DNA of 64,000 bases from Brevundimonas naejangsanensis DSM 23858 (lineage in GTDB: Bacteria > Pseudomonadota > Alphaproteobacteria > Caulobacterales > Caulobacteraceae). The DNA lies in NCBI RefSeq assembly GCF_000421705.1, contig NZ_ATXN01000002.1, positions 1,364,001 through 1,428,000 of the forward strand, given 5' to 3'. Under the pieces are notes generated by a model. That model was not told the origin of the DNA and made no database searches. It was given only the letters and a program-made list of their open reading frames with translations. Made by a program: the position numbers and the translations under genes. Below, piece after piece: positions 39,457 through 49,461 of this stretch. Every line of letters begins with the position of its first letter. Positions within the stretch are counted from its first letter, which is position 1.

Positions 39457-39696
39457 ATGTTCACGCCTCTTCTTTTCAGTCTGATCCTGTCGACGTCGAC
39501 CACCACGCCTGTTCACGCCCAATCAGCAGCCGCCATGCCCGTGGGCGGCTGGGTGCGCGATCGCTCGGCGCCGCGTCCTGGAGATGAAGTCCGCGAAGAT
39601 TGCTATCGCGGCCAAATGACGGGCTCCAACATACGACAAGACGTCTGTCGACCGGCGAACGCGAAACGCTTGCCCAAACGCGCCATCCGTCCCTGA
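39457..39696 (+). CDS. Small secreted protein, paralogue 2 of the VCR-motif family
   Basis: Predicted exported protein of 79 residues. ATG 39457, with AAAAGG 8 bp upstream, gives MFTPLLFSLILSTSTTTPVHA, a good signal peptide cut before QSAAAM. A GTG three codons earlier is possible. The mature protein holds DCYRGQMTGSNIRQDVCRPA, which aligns with the core of the previous gene (Cys, M-x-GS-x-I, VCR). The Gln-rich tail of that gene is missing here. The pair probably arose by duplication and lies 28 bp apart. Function unknown. Confidence 0.68.
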   Translation: MFTPLLFSLILSTSTTTPVHAQSAAAMPVGGWVRDRSAPRPGDEVREDCYRGQMTGSNIRQDVCRPANAKRLPKRAIRP

Positions 39697-39773
39697 GCCT
39701 TTCTAGGCGGCAATCATCGTCCTAGGACGTCTCGCCCTCTTCCCCCCGGCGCGGCATGGTCTATGTGTGGCGC

Positions 39774-41654
39774 ATGGCCGCCGCAGAGACCCCCGTAGAG
39801 ACCTTTAAACGCGCCCTGTCGCACGCGGCGCGGGCGCTGGCCGAACAGGCCGAGCTGGAGGTGCGCTTCGGTTCGGACGGACCGAGGCTGACGGGCGGGG
39901 TCCTGACCCTGCCGCACCCGCCGCGCGATCCGCGCGGGCCCGAAAGCGCGGCCCTGCGCGGTCAGGCCGACCGGCTGGCCCTGCGCCTGGCCAATCATGA
40001 CGCAGCCCTGGACGCCCGCCTGCGTCCGAACGACATCAACGCCGCAGAGGTGTTCGACGCCGTCGAACAGGCCCGCGTCGAGGCCGTCGGCGCGCGCGAA
40101 CTGAGGGGCGTGCGGCGCAATCTGGACTCGGCGCTGCTGACCCGGCTGGAGAAGTCGGGCGCCCTGCGCGCCGAGGCGGAGCAGGTGCCGGTGGCTGAGG
40201 CCGCCGCCCTTCTGCTGCGCGAGCGGATGACGGGCGAGCCCGCGCCCGACGGCGCCCGGACCATGCTGGACCGGGTCCGCGCCGAGCTGGAGGCCAAGGC
40301 GGGCGCCGAACTGGACGCCCTGGCGGCGTCGGGCGACGATCAGGCGGCCTTCGGCGCGCGGCTGAAAGACCTTCTGCGCGCGCTGGACCTGGACCCCGGC
40401 GACGCCGATGGCGGCGATTCGGAGGAAGACGGCGAGGACGACGCCGAAAAGCCGGATCAAGACCAGGCTGAACCGGACGAACAGGAAGAACAGGACGGCG
40501 GCGACGGCGGCGAGTCGCTGGACGGCTCGGCCGACGATCAGTCCGCCGACGATGATCGTCAGGCCCGCCCCGACGGCACGCCGGGCGAACCGGACGGCGA
40601 AGGACAGGAAGACGCCCCTGAACTGAGCGAGGGCGAGCGCCCCAACCATCAGCAGACCCAGGACGACGGCCGGGCGGTCGAGGTCTATCACGCCTTCACC
40701 ACCGCATTCGACGAGGTCATCGACGCGGCCGAACTGTGCGACCCGATGGAGCTGGACCGGCTGCGCGCCCTGCTGGACGCCCAGTTGTCGACCCTGGGCA
40801 GCGTGGTCTCGCGCCTGGCCAACAAGCTGCAACGGCGTCTGCTGGCCCAGCAGAACCGCTCGTGGATGTTCGACCTTGAGGAAGGGATGCTGGACACGGC
40901 GCGCCTGACCCGCGTGATCACCGACCCGACCAGCCCCCTGTCGTTCAAGATGGAGAGCGAAAGCCCGTTCCGCGATACGGTCGTGACCCTGGTGCTGGAC
41001 AACTCGGGTTCGATGCGCGGGCGGCCGATCATGGTGGCGGCGGTCTGCGCCGACATCCTGGCGCGGACGCTGGAACGGTGCGGCGTCAAGGTCGAGATCC
41101 TGGGCTTCACCACCCGCGCCTGGAAGGGCGGACAGAGCCGCGAGGCCTGGATCAGCGCGGGCAAGCCCGCCAACCCCGGCCGCCTGAACGACCTGCGCCA
41201 CATCATCTACAAGAGCGCCGACGCGCCCTGGCGCCGGTCCAAGAAGAACCTGGGCCTGATGATGCGCGAGGGCCTGCTGAAGGAAAACATCGACGGCGAG
41301 GCGCTGGAATGGGCGCACGACCGCCTGCTGGCCCGGCCCGAGGCGCGGCAGATCATGATGGTCATCTCGGACGGTTCGCCGGTCGATGACTCCACCCAGT
41401 CAGCCAATGCGGCCCTCTATCTGGACAAGCATCTGCGTCAGGTGATCGAGAAGATCGAAACGCGCAGCCCGGTCGAACTGCTGGCCATCGGCATCGGCCA
41501 CGACGTGACCCGCTGGTATCGCCGCGCCCTGACCATCGTCGATGTGGAGCAGTTGGCGGGCGCCATGACCGAGAAGCTGGCCGAACTGTTCGAGGCCGAA
41601 CCCAAGACCGTCAGCGCCAGGACGGGGCGGCCCTCGCACAAGCGCGCGGCGTGA
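39774..41654 (+). CDS. cobT: Cobaltochelatase subunit CobT
   Basis: With CobN and CobS, inserts cobalt into hydrogenobyrinate diamide in aerobic cobalamin synthesis. I prefer ATG 39774 ([20 protein letters not shown], 626 residues); an earlier GTG/ATG adds six residues. The order fits the family: an N-terminal alpha-helical part, a very acidic low-complexity linker (residues ~210-300, runs of Asp/Glu), then a VWA domain with a MIDAS motif [10 protein letters not shown] at about residue 409 and [14 protein letters not shown] near 530. [19 protein letters not shown] before the VWA is a CobT signature. CobS is not in the window. The phytase-like gene overlaps its end by 4 bp. Confidence 0.93.
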   Translation: MAAAETPVETFKRALSHAARALAEQAELEVRFGSDGPRLTGGVLTLPHPPRDPRGPESAALRGQADRLALRLANHDAALDARLRPNDINAAEVFDAVEQARVEAVGARELRGVRRNLDSALLTRLEKSGALRAEAEQVPVAEAAALLLRERMTGEPAPDGARTMLDRVRAELEAKAGAELDALAASGDDQAAFGARLKDLLRALDLDPGDADGGDSEEDGEDDAEKPDQDQAEPDEQEEQDGGDGGESLDGSADDQSADDDRQARPDGTPGEPDGEGQEDAPELSEGERPNHQQTQDDGRAVEVYHAFTTAFDEVIDAAELCDPMELDRLRALLDAQLSTLGSVVSRLANKLQRRLLAQQNRSWMFDLEEGMLDTARLTRVITDPTSPLSFKMESESPFRDTVVTLVLDNSGSMRGRPIMVAAVCADILARTLERCGVKVEILGFTTRAWKGGQSREAWISAGKPANPGRLNDLRHIIYKSADAPWRRSKKNLGLMMREGLLKENIDGEALEWAHDRLLARPEARQIMMVISDGSPVDDSTQSANAALYLDKHLRQVIEKIETRSPVELLAIGIGHDVTRWYRRALTIVDVEQLAGAMTEKLAELFEAEPKTVSARTGRPSHKRAA

Positions 41655-42619
41655 ACCGGCGCCTCCATGTCGCCGCCCTGATCTCTCTCGCCCTGGCCGC
41701 CTGCGCCGGGGCGGCGGCGACCTCCCATCCCTGGACGCCCGGGGCGACAGCCGACGGCTGGTCGCCCGCAGGCGGTTCGACCCGGCAGGTCGGTCTGGGT
41801 TGGCCGGGCGGCGCCAGGCTGGCCAAGGGCGTGCGCTATGCGGGCGGGGTGCAGTTGATCGCAGCGCCCGCCTCCACCCTGCACGGCCTGTCGGACCTGA
41901 AGCTGACGGGCGACGGCGGTTTCGTCGCCGTGTCCGACACCGGCGACCTGGTGCGCGGGCGGCTGGAGCTAGATGCAGACGGCAAGCTGGCCGGGCTGCA
42001 TGACCTGCGAGTGCGGCGCCTGACGCTGACCGACGGCGAGCAGATCGCCGAAAAGCGCATGGGCGACGCCGAAGGGCTGGCCCTGACCGACGACGGCGAG
42101 GTGCTGGTCAGCTTCGAACGCGAACACCGCATCTGGAGCTACGGCCCTCTGGACGCCCTGCACGCCCGACCGCAGGCGCAGCCGCACCCGGCAGCGGACT
42201 TTTCCCTGAACGAAGGCATGGAGGGGCTGGCGGCCGCCCCCGGCGGCTGGCGCGTCGGGGGCGAAGGCGGCGGCGTGTGGGACTGCTCGACGCAAGGCTG
42301 TCGCGTCGTGACCCGGCCGAGCCCGCCCGCCGATAGCTGGCGGTTGACGGGACTGGATCGCGATCCGGGCGGAGACGGCTGGTTCACGGTCCAGCGGTCG
42401 TGGCGGCCGCCCTTCGACGTACGCGCCCGCGTGCGCCGTATGGATGCGGACGGGACGCTGGGGCCGGTGCTGATCGAGCTGAAGCTGCCGGGGCTGACGG
42501 ACAATTTCGAGGGCGTCGCCGCCGAGGCGAGGGGCGAAAACGTGCGCCTCTACATCCTGTCCGACGACAACGCCAACCCGGCGCAGAAGACGCTGCTGCT
42601 GGCCTTCGACGTCGACTGA
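41651..42619 (+). CDS. Esterase-like/phytase-like beta-propeller lipoprotein
   Basis: A protein of 322 residues starting at GTG 41651, which overlaps the cobT stop. The N-terminus is a lipoprotein signal ([14 protein letters not shown], lipobox LAAC). The rest matches the 'esterase-like activity of phytase' family of predicted propellers: [55 protein letters not shown], and [20 protein letters not shown]. Repeated Glu-Gly-Leu/Val blades recur about every 60-80 residues. Substrate unknown. Coupling to cobT looks positional rather than functional. Confidence 0.83.
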   Translation: MNRRLHVAALISLALAACAGAAATSHPWTPGATADGWSPAGGSTRQVGLGWPGGARLAKGVRYAGGVQLIAAPASTLHGLSDLKLTGDGGFVAVSDTGDLVRGRLELDADGKLAGLHDLRVRRLTLTDGEQIAEKRMGDAEGLALTDDGEVLVSFEREHRIWSYGPLDALHARPQAQPHPAADFSLNEGMEGLAAAPGGWRVGGEGGGVWDCSTQGCRVVTRPSPPADSWRLTGLDRDPGGDGWFTVQRSWRPPFDVRARVRRMDADGTLGPVLIELKLPGLTDNFEGVAAEARGENVRLYILSDDNANPAQKTLLLAFDVD

Positions 42620-42622
42620 AGC

Positions 42623-43738
42623 TCAGGCGTCGGAGATCCATTCGCTTCTGACGTCATCGTCGGTCTCGTTCGCTAGGCGCGCCGCGTGCTCGATCGCGAA
42701 CCGCTCGGGCGCGAGTTGCGACAGCGCCCAGATCGCCGCGCCGCGCACCACGGGGGCGGGATCGTCCAGCAGGGCCTCGACCGGCGCGATCAGCAGGGCG
42801 TCCCCGGAATTGCCCGCCGCATAGAGGGCGTTGCGGATGAAGCGGTCGCGGCCGATGCGCTTGACCGGGCTCTTGGTGAACAGGGCGCGGAACGCGGGGT
42901 CGTCCAGCGCCAGCAGGTCCGTCAGCGGCGGCGACTTCAGCGCATCGCGCGCCTGAAGCCGGGCCTCCGACGCGCTTTGAGCAAACTTGTTCCACGGACA
43001 GGCGGCCAGACAGTCGTCGCAGCCGTAGATGCGGTTGCCCGTGGCGATGCGGAACTCGCGCGGCCAGGCGCCCGCATACTCAATAGTCAGATAGGAGATG
43101 CAGCGTCGGGCGTCGATCTGGAACGGCGCCGGAAAAGCCTTGGTCGGACAGGCGTCCAGACAGGCGGTGCAGCGGCCGCAGTGCTCGGTCTCGGTCTCGT
43201 CCGGCTCGATTTCGGCGGCGGTCAGGATCGTGCCCAGAAACAGCCAGTTTCCGTGGGTGCGGCTGAGCAGGTTGGTGTGCTTGCCCTGCCAGCCCAGGCC
43301 TGCGCGCTGGGCCAGCGGCTTCTCCATCAGGGGGGCTGTGTCGACGAAGACCTTGACCTCCTGCTTGAGCCGCGCGGCGATCTGACCGGCCAGGATCTTC
43401 AGCCGCCCCTTGATCACCTCATGATAGTCGTCGCCGCGCGCATAGACGGAGATATAGCCCGCTGACGCCTGCTCCAGCTCAGGCCGGGGGTCTGCGTCGG
43501 GGCCGTAGTTCATGCCCAGAACGATGGCCGTTTTCGCTCCGTCCCACATGGCGGTGGGGTGGGCGCGGCGCTCCAGCGTCGTCTCCATCCAGCCCATGTC
43601 GCCGTGGCGGCCGGCATCGACGAAATAGGCCAGCCGCTCGCCGGCGCTCCACGGATCGCTGGCCGAGGCGAAGCGGCACACGCCGAAGCCCAGTTCGGCG
43701 GCGCGCTGTCGGATGAAGATGCGAGGATCGGCCGCCAT
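42623..43738 (-). CDS. queG: Epoxyqueuosine reductase
   Basis: Cobalamin- and iron-sulfur-dependent enzyme for the last step of queuosine tRNA modification. It has 371 residues. Two [4Fe-4S] motifs are seen, CGRCTACLDACPTKA near residue 187 and YGCDDCLAACPWNKFA near 240. The cobalamin-contacting segment LAQRAGLGWQGKHTNLLS precedes them. The C-terminal ~70 residues (GNSGDALLIAPVEALLDDPA, then WALSQLAPE) form a HEAT-like repeat typical of longer QueG. Cobalamin dependence fits the nearby cobT. It converges with the phytase-like gene (3 bp between the ends). Confidence 0.95.
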   Translation of the reverse strand: MAADPRIFIRQRAAELGFGVCRFASASDPWSAGERLAYFVDAGRHGDMGWMETTLERRAHPTAMWDGAKTAIVLGMNYGPDADPRPELEQASAGYISVYARGDDYHEVIKGRLKILAGQIAARLKQEVKVFVDTAPLMEKPLAQRAGLGWQGKHTNLLSRTHGNWLFLGTILTAAEIEPDETETEHCGRCTACLDACPTKAFPAPFQIDARRCISYLTIEYAGAWPREFRIATGNRIYGCDDCLAACPWNKFAQSASEARLQARDALKSPPLTDLLALDDPAFRALFTKSPVKRIGRDRFIRNALYAAGNSGDALLIAPVEALLDDPAPVVRGAAIWALSQLAPERFAIEHAARLANETDDDVRSEWISDA

Positions 43739-43763
43739 GACGCGGCTTTAGCCTTGCGCGCCC

Positions 43764-44450
43764 TCAGAAGTCGAGGTCGGCGTACCAGGGCGCCGGATGC
43801 ACGCCGGGGAAGCGGTCGCCCAGCAGGGGGCGGAAACAGGGGCGCGACTTCAGCTTGGAGTACCACAGCTTCAGCGAGGGCCAGGACGCCCAGGCGATCT
43901 CGCCGAAATAGTCCAGCACCGACAGATGGCCCGCCGCGATCAGGTCGGCCTGACTGAGACGGCGACCCGCCAGCCATTCGCGACCGGCCGCCAGCGGCTC
44001 CAGAACCGTCAGGTGGCCCTTCAGGAATTCGCGGCCCTCGCGCAGCATCCGGGCGTCGGGCGGCCCCATGCGCAGCAGCGGCTTCTCCATCCGCTCATGC
44101 AGCAGGACGGCGTCGACCTCATCAGTGAAACGGCGGCTGAACCAGGTCGCCAGACGGCGCGCCTCGGCCCGCTCAGCCATGTCGGACGGCAGCAGGAAAT
44201 CGCCCTTGGCGCGGTCTTCCAGCCAGCCGAGGATGGCGTCCTGTTCGCACAGGGTCAGGCCCCTGCCCTTCTCGGTCACGCTCAGGACCGGCGGCATGCC
44301 CGACGGATTCAGCTCGAACAGCGGGCAGTCGCCCTCCCACGGCCGGACCGGCTCCTCGGCGTACTCGACCTTGGCCTCGCCCAGCGCCAGCCGCGCCGTG
44401 CGCGAAGCCGGATGAAAGGCGAAATGATACAGGACGGCGGGCGTGGACAT
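43764..44450 (-). CDS. Glutathione S-transferase family protein
   Basis: A protein of 228 residues with the two-domain GST layout. The N-terminal thioredoxin-like part has YHFAFHPASRTARLALGEA and FELNPSGMPPVLSV with the cis-Pro, then LCEQDAILGWLED, where Glu-Gln replaces the usual Glu-Ser. The C-terminal helical part includes LAGRRLSQADLIAAGHLSVL, the N-capping and hydrophobic staple motif. It looks like the FzlA-type cell-division GST-like protein of Caulobacter in length and tail (HPAPWYADLDF), but I am not certain. It starts 66 bp after the CDF transporter's stop and ends 26 bp before the queG start, on the same strand. Confidence 0.87.
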   Translation of the reverse strand: MSTPAVLYHFAFHPASRTARLALGEAKVEYAEEPVRPWEGDCPLFELNPSGMPPVLSVTEKGRGLTLCEQDAILGWLEDRAKGDFLLPSDMAERAEARRLATWFSRRFTDEVDAVLLHERMEKPLLRMGPPDARMLREGREFLKGHLTVLEPLAAGREWLAGRRLSQADLIAAGHLSVLDYFGEIAWASWPSLKLWYSKLKSRPCFRPLLGDRFPGVHPAPWYADLDF

Positions 44451-44515
44451 CGTCCGCCTTCAATGCGCCCGCGCCCGTTAAGGCTCCGTTTACCGCGCGC
44501 GATTGCCGCAGGGCC

Positions 44516-45535
44516 TCAGGACCAGGGACCGACCCGGTTAGAGGGTGCGTCCGGGGCGTCGCGCTGATCCGGTTGGGGGGCGTTGGGTTCAGCCTTGACC
44601 GGCCCAGGTCCCGTCGGCCGCGCCGAGGCCAAGGGGCCGCCGTGCGGTTCGGCGGCGCCGCGCGGATCGGCGTGGATCATGATGTCGGCGTGAGGAAACG
44701 CCTTCAGCACCCGTTTCTCCGCGTCCAGGGTGATATCGTGCGCGGCCTTCAGGCTGAGATCAGGGTCCAGGTCGACGTGCATCTGCACCATCAATGCCTG
44801 TCCGGTCATGCGGGTGCGCAGTTGGTGGACGTTGGCGATGCGGGCGTCCTCGGTCACCGCCGCGACGATGGCGGCGCGGTCCTCGTCCGAAGCGGCGCGG
44901 TCCAGCAGGTGATCGGCTGCGCCCCTCAACAGATTCAGCGCCCCCCACGCCAGCCAGACCGCGACCACCAGACCCGCCGCCGCGTCCAGTCCGGGCGCCT
45001 TGAGCAGGGAGCCGGAGACGACGCCGATCAGCACCACGACGTTGGAGGCCAGGTCGGCGGCGTAATGGGCGCGATCGCCCGCCACCGCCAGGGAGCCGGT
45101 CTTCTTCACCGCCTGCGTCTGCATCCACACCAGGGCGGACGTTATGGCGATGGACAGGACGACCACGCCGATCGCCCAGCCGCCCGAGGTGACGGGGCGC
45201 GGGTCGAAGATGCGCTGCACCGCCTCCCAGCCGATGAAGACGCTGGACGCCAGCACCATGCCCGCCTGCACCAGAGAGGCCAGCCCCTCCGCCTTGCCGT
45301 GGCCATAGCGGTGCGCGTCGTCCGGCGGCAGGGCCGCCCAGCGCACGGCGAAGAAGGTCGCCAGCGACGCGATCAGGTCCAGCGTCGAATCCGCCAGACT
45401 GGCCAGGATGGAGACCGAGCCGGACGCCCCCAGGGCGAAGGCCTTCATGACGATCAGCAGAACCGCCGTCGCCACCGACAAGGTGGTGATCCGGCGGGTG
45501 GTCTCATTTGCGGCGTCGAGGGGGGAGACGGTCAT
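44516..45535 (-). CDS. Cation diffusion facilitator (divalent metal efflux)
   Basis: Inner-membrane proton antiporter of the CDF family (FieF-like), exporting Zn, Fe or a similar metal. ATG 45535 (339 residues) has GAGGAA directly upstream. The first helix pair carries [20 protein letters not shown] with the metal-site Asp residues. [19 protein letters not shown] near residue 80 and [16 protein letters not shown] near 157 complete the transport site. The cytoplasmic domain follows ([31 protein letters not shown]). The last ~45 residues (Pro/Ala-rich) are an unusual extension. It is divergent from uppP. Confidence 0.93.
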   Translation of the reverse strand: MTVSPLDAANETTRRITTLSVATAVLLIVMKAFALGASGSVSILASLADSTLDLIASLATFFAVRWAALPPDDAHRYGHGKAEGLASLVQAGMVLASSVFIGWEAVQRIFDPRPVTSGGWAIGVVVLSIAITSALVWMQTQAVKKTGSLAVAGDRAHYAADLASNVVVLIGVVSGSLLKAPGLDAAAGLVVAVWLAWGALNLLRGAADHLLDRAASDEDRAAIVAAVTEDARIANVHQLRTRMTGQALMVQMHVDLDPDLSLKAAHDITLDAEKRVLKAFPHADIMIHADPRGAAEPHGGPLASARPTGPGPVKAEPNAPQPDQRDAPDAPSNRVGPWS

Positions 45536-45671
45536 TTCCTCGCCCTTGTCGCCCAAAACCGCGCCCGCGCCAATGGCGGCGAGCAGGCCGGGGCGCTATG
45601 GAAGGGCGGACGCGACGCCGCAGGGCGCGGCGCGCCTGACCCCCGGACCTGAAAACCGAGACGGAGCATTC

Positions 45672-46478
45672 ATGGCGGACTGGCTGACGGCGATCCTTCT
45701 GGGTCTGGTCGAAGGATTGACCGAGTTCATTCCGGTGTCTTCCACCGGTCATCTGCTGCTGCTGGGGCATTTCCTCGGCTTTGAAAGCACGGGCAAGACG
45801 TTTGAAATCGTCATCCAGCTGGGCGCCCTGCTGGCCATCATCAGCATCTATTTCAAACGGCTGTGGACGCTGGCGACGCGCTGGCCGTTCGATGCCGAGG
45901 CGCGACGCTTTCTGATCGGCCTGCTGGTCGCCTTCCTTCCCGCCGTGGTGATCGGCTTTCTGGCCTATGGCTTCATCAAGACGGTGCTGTTCGAGACGCC
46001 GCTGATCATCTGCATCGCCCTGATCGTCGGCGGGGTGCTGCTGCTGTGGCTGGACCGGATGAACAAGATCCCGGCCTATCTGGACGCGGATCGCTATCCG
46101 TTCCGGGTCTATTTCCTGATCGGCCTGTTCCAGTGTCTGGCCATGATCCCCGGCGTCTCGCGCTCGGGCGCCACCATCGCCGGGGGGCTGTTGCTGGGGA
46201 CGGACAAGCGGTCGGCGGCCGAGTTCAGCTTCTTCCTGGCCCTGCCGACGATGGGGGCGGCGGTGGCCTATGACCTGTTCAAGAACCGCGACGTTCTGGA
46301 CTTCAGCGATCTGGGCCTGATCGCCATCGGCTTCGTCGCCGCCTTCATCTCGGCCCTGGCCGTGGTGCGTTTCCTGCTCGACTTCGTGTCCAAGCGCGGC
46401 TTCGGCCCCTTCGCCTGGTGGCGGATCGCGGTCGGCGTGGTCGGCATCATCGGCCTGGCGGCGACGGGGGCGCTGTAA
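45672..46478 (+). CDS. uppP: Undecaprenyl-diphosphatase (BacA type)
   Basis: Integral membrane enzyme that recycles the lipid carrier for peptidoglycan and other envelope polymers. The product has 268 residues from ATG 45672. The two active-site loops are both present: [20 protein letters not shown] (residues 15-34) and [19 protein letters not shown] near 160. About eight hydrophobic helices are visible. A perfect bidirectional terminator follows 22 bp after the stop. Confidence 0.97.
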   Translation: MADWLTAILLGLVEGLTEFIPVSSTGHLLLLGHFLGFESTGKTFEIVIQLGALLAIISIYFKRLWTLATRWPFDAEARRFLIGLLVAFLPAVVIGFLAYGFIKTVLFETPLIICIALIVGGVLLLWLDRMNKIPAYLDADRYPFRVYFLIGLFQCLAMIPGVSRSGATIAGGLLLGTDKRSAAEFSFFLALPTMGAAVAYDLFKNRDVLDFSDLGLIAIGFVAAFISALAVVRFLLDFVSKRGFGPFAWWRIAVGVVGIIGLAATGAL

Positions 46479-46500
46479 GGCCATCGCCCAGCGCACAGCA

Positions 46501-46535
46501 AAAACCCCTCGGGACGCCGGTCCCGAGGGGTTTTT
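46501..46535. terminator. Bidirectional rho-independent terminator
   Basis: AAAACCCCTCGGGAC pairs perfectly with GTCCCGAGGGGTTTT around CCG(G), with T-runs on both strands. It serves the convergent uppP and NDUFA9-like genes. Confidence 0.95.
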
Positions 46536-46553
46536 CTTGAGCCGTCCCTGAGA

Positions 46554-47525
46554 TCAGGCGGCGGGATTTTCAGCGTATTGGCCGCCAGCGCGATAGCGCC
46601 ACAGATAGGCCGGGGCGATGGCCTCGAGGCCCGAAGCCTCGACGCCCAGGTCGGCCAGACCCTTGGCGCCCGCCGCCACGACGTTGTCGCTCTCCAGCAG
46701 CACGACCTGATCCTTGGTCAGGGCCGGCGCCAGGCCGATCATGGCCGGGATCTGGGCCAGCGAGCCGATCAGGCGCGCGACCGGGAAGGGCAGCGGCAGC
46801 AGGATGTTCTGGCGGTTGGTCTCGCGCAGGATGAACTTCAGGATGTCCTCGAAGGTCCAGACCGACGGACCGCCCAGCTCATAGGTCTCGCCTTCAGCCT
46901 CGGGGGCAACGGTGGCGCGGGCGATGGCCTCGGCGGCGTCGGCGACATAGACCGGCTGGAACTTGGTCTGGCCGCCGCCGATCAGCGGCAGGACCGGCGA
47001 CCAGCTGGCCATGGCGGCGAAGCGGTTCAGGAACTGGTCGCCCGAGCCGAAGACGATCGACGGGCGCACGATCACAGCGCCGGGGAAGGCGGCGCGCACG
47101 GCGACCTCGGCCTCGCCCTTGGTGCGGGCGTAGTCAGCCTTGCCGTGCCCATCGGCGCCGAGGGCCGAGATATGGGTCAGGCGCTGGACGCCCGCCGCCG
47201 CCGCAGCCTCGGCGACGTTGGTCGCGCCCTCGACGTGCAGGGTCTGGAACTTGCGGCCGCCGGTCTCGAACAGGATGCCCACCAGATTGATGACGGCGTC
47301 GGCGCCGCGCACGGCCTCGGCGACGGCCGCCTTGTCGGTGATGTCGCAGCGGACGACCTGAACCTGGCCGACGTCGCCGGCCATGTGCAGCACGGGCGCG
47401 CTCTTGGCGTTGCGCGCCGCGACGCGCACGCGCCAGCCGCGACGGGCCAGGGCGCGCACGACCTGGGTCCCGATGAAGCCCGAGCCTCCGAATACAGTGA
47501 CCAGACCGGGGGCGAAATCAGCCAT
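46554..47525 (-). CDS. Complex I NDUFA9-like NAD(P)-binding protein (extended SDR)
   Basis: Atypical short-chain dehydrogenase of 323 residues. Alphaproteobacteria carry such NDUFA9 relatives as a probable accessory to respiratory complex I. The Rossmann motif TVFGGSGFIGTQVVRALARR is at residues 10-29, and the second strand RVAARN fits an NADP preference. INLVGILFETGGRKF, THISALGADGHGKADYARTK (Tyr-x-x-x-Lys retained) and VIVRPSIVFGSGDQFLNRFA are signatures of the NDUFA9 branch. ATG 47525 is preferred over an upstream start, which adds an unconserved segment. Confidence 0.88.
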   Translation of the reverse strand: MADFAPGLVTVFGGSGFIGTQVVRALARRGWRVRVAARNAKSAPVLHMAGDVGQVQVVRCDITDKAAVAEAVRGADAVINLVGILFETGGRKFQTLHVEGATNVAEAAAAAGVQRLTHISALGADGHGKADYARTKGEAEVAVRAAFPGAVIVRPSIVFGSGDQFLNRFAAMASWSPVLPLIGGGQTKFQPVYVADAAEAIARATVAPEAEGETYELGGPSVWTFEDILKFILRETNRQNILLPLPFPVARLIGSLAQIPAMIGLAPALTKDQVVLLESDNVVAAGAKGLADLGVEASGLEAIAPAYLWRYRAGGQYAENPAA

Positions 47526-47668
47526 CTCAGACGCTCCAACGCCAAGCCCCGGCCGCAACCGACGGCCGGAGACGAAATCCTATGCGCGGGGCTTAACCGA
47601 AGCGGCCCCCGCCCGCAACGAGAAGGGGCGGGATTCCGTCTGATCCGTCCGCCTCTCAGTCAGCGCCC

Positions 47669-49336
47669 TCAGTCGGCCCGGTGGACGATCTGTCCGTCGA
47701 CCACCGTCAGCACGGCTCGGCCCTTGGGAATGTCGGCGGCGGGGACGGTCATCAGGTCGATGTCGAAGGCGGTGAAGTCGCCGCGCTTGCCGACCTCGAT
47801 GGTGCCCAGCTCATTCTCGCGGAAGCTGGCCCAGGCGGGCCACAGGGTGAACATCTTCAGCGCCGTCGCCCGGTCCACCGCTTCGTCCGGCCGCCAGTCC
47901 GGCCCCTGAAAGCCGTTCAGGTCGCGCCGCGCCACGGCGGCGTAGAACTCGATCAGCGGGTCGCCGCGCTCGACCGGCGCGTCCGAGCCGCCGACCACGA
48001 TCACGCCGCGTTCCACCAGCGTATGCCAGGCGTAGGCCCCGTCCAGCCGCGCGTCGCCCAGACGCTCGGCGGCGAAATGCAGGTCGCCGATGGCATGGCT
48101 GGGCTGCATGGAGGCGATGATCGGCAGGTCGTTGAAATAGTGATAGTCGCGCGGCCGGATGATCTGGGCGTGCTCGATGCGCCAGCGCGGGTCGGCAAGC
48201 TTCCACTCGGCCTTGGGCGTCGAGCGCAGGGCCTCTTCATACCAGGCGGCGACGTCGTGATTGCCCTGATCGCCGATGGCGTGGGTGGCGATCTGGATGC
48301 CGGTCCGCAGCGCCTCCTGATACAGCGGCATGACCTCTTCGCGCGAAGCCAGCATCAGGCCGGACGTATCGGGCCGGTCTGAATAGGGCTCGAACAGCTT
48401 GGCCCCGCGCGAGCCCAGGGCGCCGTCGGCGTAGAATTTGATCGCCCGGGTGATGATGCGCCCGTCGCCCGCGTCGCGCGGCCCGCCCGCCATCAGGGCG
48501 CGCGCGTCGCCCATGTCGATGCTGTTGTAGACCCGCAGGGGCGCCTCGCCCGCCTCGGCCATCGCCTCCAGCAGCGGCACGTCCTTCCACGGCGCGCTCA
48601 TGAAGTGGACGCCCGTCCAGCCGTAGCGGGCGTAGACGTTGAACCCGGCGCGATAGGCTTCGCGCGTCGCCGTTGCATCGGCCTCGGGAGCCAGACCTTC
48701 GAGCAGGGCCATCGCGCCGTCGACCAGCAGGCCGGTCGGCTGTCCATCCGCGCCTTTAAGGATTTCACCGCCCGAGGGGGTCGGCGTCGTCGCATCGATC
48801 CCGGCCGCGGCCAGGGCCGCGCTGGACACCGCCCGCGCATGGCCGTCAGCCCGGCTCAGCACCACCACCCGCCCCGGCGCGGCGGCGTCCAGATCGGCGG
48901 CGGTCAGGAAACGCTTCTCGGGCCAGTGGGTCTCGATCCAGCCGCGCCCGACGATCACGCCCTCGGGGTGGGCCTCGGACCAGGCGCTGAGTCTCTGCAT
49001 GGCCTCGACGACCGAGGCCGAGCCTTCCAGGTTCAGCGTCATCTCGCGCCAGCCGATGCCGTCCAGATGGGCGTGGCCGTCGGTGAAACCGGGGAACAGC
49101 GTCGCGCCCTTCAGGTCCACAACCTCCAGCCCCCCGGCCGACGGCGCGCCGTCCGCTGGACCGACATAGGCGATGCGCCCGTCGCGCACGACCACGACCT
49201 CGGCGGTCGGCTGAGCCTCAACGCCGGTATGGATGGTCCCGCCCCGGATCAACAGGTTCTGGGCATAGGCTGCGGGCGCTGCGGCCAGCAACAGCACAAC
49301 CGCCAGCGGCAGGGTCGTCTTCAGGGTTCGGATCAT
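47669..49336 (-). CDS. Secreted amidohydrolase, YtcJ-like
   Basis: Exported metal-dependent hydrolase of the amidohydrolase 3 family, 555 residues, with a signal peptide ending PAAYAQ at residue 25. Metal and active-site motifs: LFPGFTDGHAHLDG (HxH, near residue 87), KFYADGALGSRGAKLFEPYS near 302, ATHAIGDQGNHDVAAW near 346, IEHAQIIRPRDY near 387, and GSDAPVERGDPLIEFYAAV near 447. The substrate cannot be predicted; many relatives act on N-acyl or formamide groups. It lies 125 bp downstream of the M1 aminopeptidase on the same strand. Confidence 0.9.
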   Translation of the reverse strand: MIRTLKTTLPLAVVLLLAAAPAAYAQNLLIRGGTIHTGVEAQPTAEVVVVRDGRIAYVGPADGAPSAGGLEVVDLKGATLFPGFTDGHAHLDGIGWREMTLNLEGSASVVEAMQRLSAWSEAHPEGVIVGRGWIETHWPEKRFLTAADLDAAAPGRVVVLSRADGHARAVSSAALAAAGIDATTPTPSGGEILKGADGQPTGLLVDGAMALLEGLAPEADATATREAYRAGFNVYARYGWTGVHFMSAPWKDVPLLEAMAEAGEAPLRVYNSIDMGDARALMAGGPRDAGDGRIITRAIKFYADGALGSRGAKLFEPYSDRPDTSGLMLASREEVMPLYQEALRTGIQIATHAIGDQGNHDVAAWYEEALRSTPKAEWKLADPRWRIEHAQIIRPRDYHYFNDLPIIASMQPSHAIGDLHFAAERLGDARLDGAYAWHTLVERGVIVVGGSDAPVERGDPLIEFYAAVARRDLNGFQGPDWRPDEAVDRATALKMFTLWPAWASFRENELGTIEVGKRGDFTAFDIDLMTVPAADIPKGRAVLTVVDGQIVHRAD

Positions 49337-49461
49337 CAGCGCCTCCAGTCGCGGCGCAGGGGAGCCTCAGCCGAGCTTGGCGTCAAGCGATCCAGTGTTG
49401 CCTCCGTCATCCTGCGGCGGAGCGAAGCGACGACCGGAGGATGACGAAAGCAGGAGGCCTC

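Noticed and set aside
39774-41654. Cobalamin riboswitch near cobT
   Set aside because: The 60-75 bp before the gene are too short and show no B12-box-like sequence.
43764-44450. GST-like gene as maleylacetoacetate isomerase (maiA) of the tyrosine pathway
   Set aside because: The N-terminal SSCSxRVR-type motif of MaiA is absent (it reads YHFAFHPASRTARLAL), and the tail looks more like a division-associated GST-like protein.
45504-46496. 330-codon open frame opposite uppP
   Set aside because: uppP on the plus strand has both catalytic loops; the antisense product is low complexity.
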